Shown: one piece after another, positions 1 to 5,800 of the stretch
Layout: every line of letters starts with the position of its first letter
Numbering within the stretch: the stretch's first letter is position 1
Source of the DNA: an uncultured Pirellulaceae bacterium
GTDB taxonomy: Bacteria > Planctomycetota > Planctomycetia > Pirellulales > Pirellulaceae
NCBI GenBank assembly: GCA_934278005.1
Contig: CAKQWG010000136.1
Location: forward strand, 1 to 8,724
Reading direction: 5' to 3'
DNA length: 8,724 nucleotides
Notes under the pieces: model-generated
The model's database searches: none
What the model saw: only the letters and a program-made list of their open reading frames with translations
Told to the model about the DNA's origin: nothing
Made by a program: the position numbers and the translations under genes

Positions 1-27
1 GAGCGGTTCGGCGACTATCGTTATGCA

Positions 28-81
28 GCCGTGCAATTATCATTTAGGTGCCATGCAATTATCATTAAGGAGCCGTGCAAT
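28..81. repeat. 22-bp tandem repeat, about 2.5 copies, upstream of bcp
   Basis: Two adjacent 22-bp units (28-49 and 50-71) differ at only three positions. A partial third unit (72-81) repeats the first 9 bases and then diverges. Each unit contains GCAATTATCATT. In the third unit the ATTA becomes ATGA, which creates the bcp start codon, and the end of the second unit reads AAGGAG, the Shine-Dalgarno sequence. The peroxidase gene therefore begins inside the repeat. A much weaker possible earlier copy lies at 6-27. The repeat looks like local duplication. A binding-site array is possible but there is no direct support for it. Confidence 0.8.
67..72 (+). promoter_or_regulatory. Ribosome binding site of bcp
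   Basis: AAGGAG sits 7 nt before ATG at 80. It is the strongest Shine-Dalgarno match in this leader and it decides the start. In-frame upstream ATGs at 23 and 53 have no comparable site, and they would add residues that do not look like a Bcp N-terminus. Confidence 0.75.
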
Positions 82-574
82 GACTGATTCACAGATGGCC
101 GATTGGATCGAAGTCGGCGCTAAGGCGCCCGCTTTCACTCTGACCAGTGACTCAGGCGAGAAAATCAGACTGAGCGATCTGAGCGGTGCGCCAGTCGTGC
201 TTTACTTTTACCCCAAAGATGACACTCCAGGTTGCACGCGACAGGCCTGCGCTTTTCGCGATATGCACAGCCAGCTCGCACAAGCCGGGGCGGTGGTGCT
301 GGGAGTCAGTCCTGATGATCGCAACTCCCACATTCAATTCCGCGACAAACATGCCTTAAATTTTCCGTTGCTGGTCGATGCAGATCACAAGATTGCGGAA
401 AAGTACGGGGCTTGGCGCGAAAAGAACATGTATGGCAAGAAATCCATGGGCATCCAACGCTCGACTTACCTCATCGACGCCACTGGCAAAGTCGCTAAAG
501 TGTGGAAGCGCGTGCAGGTCGATGGGCATGATGCCCAAGTTCTCCAAGCCGTGAAGGCGCTGCCCCGCGATTAG
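80..574 (+). CDS. bcp: Thiol peroxidase, Bcp/PrxQ family (peroxiredoxin)
   Basis: Cytoplasmic peroxiredoxin of 164 residues that reduces hydrogen peroxide and organic hydroperoxides using thioredoxin-type donors. The length is normal for Bcp/PrxQ. The thioredoxin fold starts at about residue 8. The peroxidatic motif PxxxTxxC is at residues 45-52 (P45, T49, C52). A second cysteine, C57, lies five residues on and gives the C-x4-C pair of atypical two-Cys PrxQ enzymes. The active-site arginine is R127 in the QRSTY motif, and the preceding WREKNMYGKKSMG stretch is typical of the family. ATG at 80 is preferred over in-frame ATGs at 23, 53 and 95 because AAGGAG precedes it and the protein then begins just before the conserved domain. 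No SoxR/OxyR-like operator is recognisable. The stop is about 80 bp before hisH on the same strand, so co-transcription is possible. Confidence 0.95.
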   Translation: MTDSQMADWIEVGAKAPAFTLTSDSGEKIRLSDLSGAPVVLYFYPKDDTPGCTRQACAFRDMHSQLAQAGAVVLGVSPDDRNSHIQFRDKHALNFPLLVDADHKIAEKYGAWREKNMYGKKSMGIQRSTYLIDATGKVAKVWKRVQVDGHDAQVLQAVKALPRD

Positions 575-653
575 CGTTATCCTCAATTCCAATGAGCGTT
601 ATATCCAGTTCAACCGAGCGGCGTCCAAGACAGCGAGCAGCATTATTTCTACA

Positions 654-1277
654 ATTGAAATCGCCATTGTTGACTACCAAATGGGCAATCTGCGAAGCGT
701 GCAAAAAGCGCTGGAGCACGTGGGCTACTCCGCCACAGTGACTAGTCAGCCGGAGCAGATTGCCCAGGCCGACAAGGTGTTGCTGCCTGGGGTGGGTGCG
801 TTTGGAGATGCGATGCGGGAACTGCAACAACGAGATCTGGTTGCGCCCATTCGCGAGTCGATCGCTCGTGGCCGCCCCTTTTTGGGAATTTGTTTGGGTC
901 TCCAGCTGTTGTTTGAGATCGGTTTCGAGGGGGGGCAGCAGGAAGGCTTAGGAGTTTTAGGTGGAACCGTGGATCGATTCCCCAGCGCTGAATTGCGGCA
1001 GCTGGACTTAAAAGTACCCCATATGGGATGGAATCAAATCGCCGTCGCGAAAGCCGACAGTCCACTTTTAGCCGGCATTCCCAACGACGCCTATTTTTAT
1101 TTTGTGCATAGCTACTTTGTTCAGCCCACTCACACTGAGGCTGTATGGCTGAGCTGCCGTTATGGCCTCGAATTCTGCGCCGCAGTCTGGCAGGACAACC
1201 TGTTTGCAACCCAGTTCCATCCTGAGAAAAGTCAGCGAGATGGCTTGCAATTGCTCAAGAATTTTGCGGCGCTGTGA
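654..1277 (+). CDS. hisH: Imidazole glycerol phosphate synthase, glutamine amidotransferase subunit HisH
   Basis: Class I glutamine amidotransferase. It hydrolyses glutamine and channels ammonia to HisF, which makes imidazole glycerol phosphate and AICAR in histidine biosynthesis. With the start used here it has 207 residues, the usual HisH length. Strand one (IAIVDY, followed by QMGNLRSVQKAL) opens the domain. The oxyanion region is LPGVGAFGDAM. The nucleophile is C80 in GICLGLQ, and the catalytic His189 and Glu191 are in FHPEKSQ. The first ATG is at 681, but starting there would lose the conserved IAIVDYQ strand. The frame is open from an in-frame TGA at 552-554, and no ATG, GTG, TTG or CTG codon occurs in it before 681. 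An ATT at 654 is the best-placed initiator, giving (M)EIAIVDYQMGN. No clear ribosome binding site precedes it. An indel between an out-of-frame ATG at 592 and this point is an alternative. hisF is not in the window. The function is secure; the start is uncertain. Confidence 0.93.
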   Translation: MEIAIVDYQMGNLRSVQKALEHVGYSATVTSQPEQIAQADKVLLPGVGAFGDAMRELQQRDLVAPIRESIARGRPFLGICLGLQLLFEIGFEGGQQEGLGVLGGTVDRFPSAELRQLDLKVPHMGWNQIAVAKADSPLLAGIPNDAYFYFVHSYFVQPTHTEAVWLSCRYGLEFCAAVWQDNLFATQFHPEKSQRDGLQLLKNFAAL

Positions 1278-1348
1278 GTCGATTGCGAGCGGCCAGAATT
1301 GGTTTGAGGTTGACATCTGCTAACAAATAGTCTTTCCTAAGAGGTGGG

Positions 1349-1645
1349 ATGTGTCGGCTACTTGAGGCCTTGGCGCACACGACAAATCCACTTGCAATAG
1401 TTGAAGGAGACATTTTGTATACAGAAACCAATCCTCTGGGAATGAAGACTTACGCGGTTCGCCAGATCGATTCAGGCGGGACCATTCTATCTGAATTGGC
1501 CGTAGAAGCTGTAAGCAGCGATGCCGCAGCAAAGCAACTCGAGCAGGTCAATGATGCGACTGAACGCATCGCAGTTTGCCTTGACGGGCAAGCCATGAAC
1601 GAAATGGACGTCGAGCACTGGCGCAAGAGAATTCGCCGACGCTAG
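1349..1645 (+). CDS. Small hypothetical protein, unrecognised, basic C-terminus
   Basis: Soluble-looking 98-residue protein that I do not recognise. It has no signal peptide and no membrane segment. The middle (MKTYAVRQID from residue 32, then an alternating strand/helix pattern) and the end (DGQAMNEMDVEHWRKRIRRR) look like a compact fold with a strongly basic tail, which could contact nucleic acid or acidic partners. That last point is inference only. Three starts are possible: ATG 1349 with GAGG four bases upstream, TTG 1415 with AAGGAGA at 1404-1410, and ATG 1442 at the most protein-like segment. I give the longest form. It lies 71 bp after hisH on the same strand. Its stop overlaps the stop of the convergent lipoprotein gene in CTAG (1642-1645). 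The real reading frame is supported mainly by its fit between neighbours and its amino-acid composition. Confidence 0.7.
   Translation: MCRLLEALAHTTNPLAIVEGDILYTETNPLGMKTYAVRQIDSGGTILSELAVEAVSSDAAAKQLEQVNDATERIAVCLDGQAMNEMDVEHWRKRIRRR
1642..1645. other. Overlapping stop codons of convergent genes
   Basis: The tetranucleotide CTAG holds the TAG stop of the plus-strand small gene (1643-1645) and, read on the minus strand, the TAG stop of the lipoprotein gene (1642-1644). The two genes meet tail to tail with a 4-bp overlap. There is no intergenic space for a terminator, and no hairpin with a T-run was seen near the junction on either side. Each transcript probably extends into the opposite gene. 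Confidence 0.9.
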
Positions 1646-2586
1646 CGTTCTGCCATGGCTTGAGCTTGAGCGACGATTTCCGGTGCGAATAGATCGTCAA
1701 GCTGTGATTCAGCCAATCTTACCAGTAGCAGCACGCGCTCTTCGGAATTCTCTGCCGTCTTAGAGACGAAGAACGCGTTGCCAAGCGCTTTCGGTGGTGA
1801 CGAACTGGAGACGACTAGAATTTGTCCGGCCGTTAATTTTGCCGACATTTTCAGTTCGTTCCAGCTCTGCAGACCACGTCGCATTTCTGGCCTTGTTCCC
1901 AGATCGCTGTGCACAAACGTCTGACGGTATTCGCCATGTTGTACTTGGGGTACCAGACTGACCGTTGCGCTGCCGTCACCGTGCGGTACCACGCGAAGAT
2001 CAAACAGGATGGCAGCCCTGTCAAACGTTTCACCGCTAAGCAGCTGACCGTCGCGACACGAGATAATCGTTAGCGACTCGTTCAGTTCGGGTTTGACTAA
2101 CAGCTCCTTGGGCCGCCCCGCTCGGCACTGCAGGCGCCGCATGCGATTATCAACGTCGGCTGCCAGACCAGCGTGCTCAAGCGCGTTGGTCTTTTGCTGC
2201 GTGGCGGTCTGGTCCAACTGCTGCCGGATCAGCGGAGGTAGTTCACCATAGATCACTCCCGCCCGTAGACCGTTTTGATCCAAGCGTTTGCGAACGGCGA
2301 TATCGGCGATCCCCTCGTGGCTTCTCTGCCATACTTCGCGTTCCAAATCGGCAGCCTTTTCCGCTGGGAATCGGACAAGCACGGTTTCAATAACAACGCT
2401 GTCGGGATTGAGCTTGCGGGACGGCAACAGGCTCGATTTATCTGCCGGCGCAACCGCTTTATCTGCCGTCCACGTAGCGCAGCCAACGACGCAGCTGAGC
2501 AACAGCCCGCAGGCGGCAGCCCCTAGCCAAGCAGCGAACCGCTGGCCGGCATTTGTCGAACGAAATGATGGAAGTAAAGCGGCCAA
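1642..2586 (-). CDS. Predicted lipoprotein of unknown function
   Basis: 314-residue exported protein of unknown function. The N-terminus has an arginine-containing n-region (to about residue 16), a hydrophobic core (residues 18-34) and the lipobox VVGC with Cys36. It should therefore be cleaved by signal peptidase II and lipid-anchored. The mature part has a long helical, charged segment (about 75-150) and then two regions rich in strands. The segment from about 195 to 270 (FDLRVVPHGDGSATVSLVPQVQHG, then a GQILVVSSSSP stretch) faintly recalls the beta-rich repeats of secretin-like proteins. This is a weak impression, not a family call. The start is TTG: an in-frame TAG stands two codons upstream (2590-2592), no ATG or GTG follows before the lipobox, and AGGA lies 6 nt before the TTG. 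It is downstream of the large synthase gene on the same strand, 261 bp away, so it may or may not be co-transcribed. Confidence 0.82.
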   Translation of the reverse strand: MAALLPSFRSTNAGQRFAAWLGAAACGLLLSCVVGCATWTADKAVAPADKSSLLPSRKLNPDSVVIETVLVRFPAEKAADLEREVWQRSHEGIADIAVRKRLDQNGLRAGVIYGELPPLIRQQLDQTATQQKTNALEHAGLAADVDNRMRRLQCRAGRPKELLVKPELNESLTIISCRDGQLLSGETFDRAAILFDLRVVPHGDGSATVSLVPQVQHGEYRQTFVHSDLGTRPEMRRGLQSWNELKMSAKLTAGQILVVSSSSPPKALGNAFFVSKTAENSEERVLLLVRLAESQLDDLFAPEIVAQAQAMAER

Positions 2587-2592
2587 GGCCTA

Positions 2593-2596
2593 TCCT
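2593..2596 (-). promoter_or_regulatory. Ribosome binding site supporting the TTG start of the lipoprotein gene
   Basis: On the minus strand AGGA is followed by six bases and then TTG at 2586-2584. Together with the in-frame TAG at 2592-2590, it leaves this TTG as the only reasonable initiator that keeps the complete signal peptide. Confidence 0.5.
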
Positions 2597-2750
2597 ATGC
2601 AGCTACCGCTAGGGCTGGGGCGGTCAGTGACAATCGTCGAAGTTGCGAGTGCTGGCAAGCCTAGCAGGCAAGGGGCTGCGGGGTCAATGTTAGTCCCGAG
2701 CGAGCCAAGCAGCGGAGTGCAAATAGCGACTGCAATCAACCCCTCATCCA

Positions 2751-2834
2751 CCAGCTGAGCGGTCATGCACGTCACTGGACTGAGCGATGTCGACTGGCTA
2801 TTTGACGGAGCAATACCGCCGCATGCTGAGCTGG
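2751..2834 (-). repeat. Imperfect inverted repeat downstream of the synthase stop
   Basis: CCAGCTGAGC plus ATGC (2751-2760 and 2765-2768) can pair with GCATGCTGAGCTGG (2821-2834). This gives about 13 base pairs with one mismatch and a four-base bulge around a loop of about 52 bases. It begins 13 bases after the synthase stop codon on the minus strand. It could mark a transcript end or an mRNA processing site. It has no T-run and the loop is long, so it is not a normal intrinsic terminator and may be fortuitous. Confidence 0.25.
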
Positions 2835-2847
2835 TAGGAGCAGCGGA

Positions 2848-5800
2848 TTACACCAGCCCAGTGGCCCGGGCATCTTCAATAACAATCTTTAAATGCCCGG
2901 CCGGGTTGAACACCTCCGTTCGGTCCCACCGCACCTCCTTACGGCCAGCCCGAGGTGTGGTCGAGCGAATCTCCCAGGTCGCAGCACACGCCGGCGATGG
3001 AGTAGCCAGTGGCAGAGAATCGAGCGGCAGCGTTATGCGCCCCACCTTGGTCGGCACAAACAATTCTTCGGCGCGATTTGGCGTATGCATCGCCCCCACG
3101 CGCCAAGCCGCATCCAACAGCAAGGCTGGAATGTGATGGTATGAGGCCGGAGAGTGGAGTGATATAAATTTAGCCCGTCGCCCTTGATCGTAGAGCTCGA
3201 TTTCGGTTAAGCAATCAAATAGTCCCGACAATTGGATGACGTCTCGCTGCTGACAATAAGGGTCTTGGACGATCATTCCTGCGCCGGCCGCGCTCTTGGC
3301 CACCGGCATCGACCGCGAGGGAATTGACAGGGTGGAATTAGATTCGTGGCGGTCAAACAGGACAGTTGCCGAAGCACAGATTTGATCTTTGGCAAGGACC
3401 ACACCTGATGCGTGCACGATGTCCGCCACCATCCACACGGCAATACCTCGATCGCATTGTTGAGCGAACACGCGAACATTGGGTTCCTGCCCGCGAGAGA
3501 TCCGCACGAATTTTGCAAAACTTAGGTCTTGGATGACCGCCTGCATATCGTCGCGCACCTTGCTCGCCAATTTTCTGGCCGCACCCACAAACACGTCGAC
3601 GATCCAAGCACCAGGCAAGGTCGGCACGTTGCGCACTTGGTGAAATGGCAGGCAGGCAATATCGTTCAGAGGTACATTCAGCTCGATCATGCGTCCGGCA
3701 ATTCGCGCAGCGGCATGGGGTACCGTCCGTACTGCGTACTCGACATGCTCGGCTTCGGATAAGGGGACATTGATAGCCGAGCGAGACTCGCCGCTAATCA
3801 CTTGTCGAAACAACTGCTGACCTGTCAGAGGATCAACTCCGGACAAACGGCGCTTTTTGGCCAGTGCTCGATATTCGCTCCCGCGGGTCATGCCGACCGC
3901 GTCCCAGGCCAACCACGCGAGGCTGGTCCAAGCGGGCGTTGAGCCGTCGTTTTGAGTCAGGCCGCAGAGCCTATCGAGCGTTTCGTTGGCTGCGCCGTAG
4001 TCATGCTGGCCATCGTTGCCAAACAGGCTGTAGGCTGAGGTGAGCACATGCGTAGGGATGTGTCGCCCGAGGTGTGTCACGCAGGCACTGACCAAGTTGT
4101 ACAAACCGCTGACTTTGGCCGAGAACACCGTTTGGAAATCAGATAGACTGCGATCCTCCAGGCGCTTGGACCGTTGCACTCCGGCGCCGTAGATCAGCAG
4201 ATCGATCTTCCCATGCTCGGCTACGATCTGCTTAACCAGTGCAGCCATTTGAGCTGCGTCGGTAACATCGCCCGCGACGTATTGAACCTGACCGCCGTGC
4301 AGACGCAGACGCTGGATGGTCTGGTGGACCTCCCAGCGCCCGCGAGCTGATTCAAAGCTGCGTCTCATATCTGCAGCATTGGACTGAGCATGTTCGCGCA
4401 CATACCGCGCGTAATAGGCTTGCTCAACTTGGGGATTGTTGAAGTCCTCTGGCCCGGCTTCCATCGGACTGCGTCCGATAGCGATAGCCGTGCATTGATA
4501 ATCGCTGAGCAGGGCATCGAGCATGACAGCGGTGACACCCTTTGCTCCTCCAACGGCCACCACAACAGAGCGTTTGTTGAGTTCCACTGGCGGCGATGAA
4601 TGCGGCTGGGTTCTCTGCAGCTGGGTCGACGTACTTGGCTGCTCTACCACCGGTCGCAGGCGTCGCACTAATCGGCCACTCGCTGTATATACGGTCTCTG
4701 GCTCGCGATCCCCATCGGCCGACTCGGTGCTCAGACACTGCACAGCGGCCTCGATGCTCAGCCCCTGAGTGCAAATGGTGCCAGTTGTTGCAGCCGGGAA
4801 CTCGCGCTGGATCGATTTCAGCAAGCCGGCGATGGGGCCAGTCTTAGGGTGCGCCTGACCGTTCCAGGCGTCGACGAATAATCCCCACAGTTCCAAGCGG
4901 CCGGCGCGTAGTGACGCCGCTTGATGCTGAGCTATCATGAACATCAGCTCGCAGAGACTATTGTCCTGTGCCACGGCAGCGAGCGTTGGCAAAAGTTCCC
5001 AGCAACTTGCTTCGTCCACGACGCTGACCATCTCAAACTCTTCCGGTTGGCTACACAGCTTGTCGACAGCAGCCTTCAGCGATCCGGCATCGGTGGCGTC
5101 TATGGGTAGCCAGCTGGTATTGCCGCTCGACGTTTCCTGCGCTGAAACAACTTGGCTAGCAGTCTCTCCAACCACAGCTACACTCAGCCTATCAGCCGCA
5201 TCGGTCAGGGCCAATTGCAACTGCCTGAGCCGAGTGAAGCCCGCTCTGACGACCACCAGCATGTGCTGCGCGCGGGGCAGTGTTGAATTAGCCACCGAGC
5301 GGGCAACCGGCTTTTCGACCCACACTGGTGCGTAGAGCTGACAAGCTGCGCGCGGCGTGGCCTGCAGCGGTGGGCTGGTTGGTGGAGGCGGTCTAGTTGG
5401 CGAGCGACTGGCTGCTAGCTCACTTACCACAGTGGACGAACTGACGCTCATCTGCAAGGCCCGCTCGATTGCCTGGACTTGCTGAAACAGTGTGGACTGG
5501 AGCTGGCGGCCACTGGAGTGACCTAGCGCATTCTCCTGCGGTCGGAAGGCGTCAGCTACGCTGCACATAACGCGCAGATCGAGCTCTCTGGCTAAGCGGC
5601 GATTGGTAACTAGAAATCCAGCGGCCACTTCCTGATGCTCGACCTCTGCACCCGAAGTGACATGAGCAGCGCCCTGCGCATCGATGGCCGCCACCACGAC
5701 TAGCTTCGTCCCACCATCAGCGCCACCGCAGAGCAAACAGGCGGCGGATGTGAAGGCAGCTTCAAGCGAATTGCTGCCTGAGTCGACTACAAAATTCGGG

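Larger units (their letters stand above)
2587..2847. other. Intergenic gap between synthase and lipoprotein genes
   Basis: 261 bp with no convincing gene. A 61-codon minus-strand frame (2590-2775, GTG start) carries one hydrophobic stretch but has no ribosome binding site or family resemblance, and it ends in frame just before the lipoprotein TTG. I do not regard it as a gene. No clean -35/-10 pair was recognised on the minus strand. The only structural element seen is the imperfect inverted repeat near the synthase stop, listed separately. Confidence 0.6.

Noticed and set aside
574..617. GCGTTAT occurs twice with a 22-bp offset after bcp, the same period as the upstream repeat.
   Set aside because: Only about two thirds of positions agree outside the 7-mer and the sequence differs from the upstream unit. 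The shared period is probably chance.
1310..1315. TTGACA upstream of the 98-residue gene as a -35 box.
   Set aside because: At 16-19 bp downstream there is no acceptable -10 (CTTTCC to TCCTAA), so a promoter cannot be supported.
2590..2775. 61-codon minus-strand frame with a hydrophobic stretch, ending just before the lipoprotein start.
   Set aside because: GTG start, no ribosome binding site and no recognisable family. The in-frame TAG is better explained as the boundary of the lipoprotein gene.
3013..3024. LDSL near the synthase C-terminus as a possible ACP serine.
   Set aside because: It falls in the second hotdog of the DH domain with beta-strand context (GRITLPLDSLPL) and only about 54 residues follow before the stop.
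3030..3043. 14-mer GCGTTATGCGCCCC is also found at 6648-6661.
   Set aside because: Both copies encode Gly-Arg-Ile-Thr in unrelated domains with no flanking similarity. Coincidence is the simpler view.
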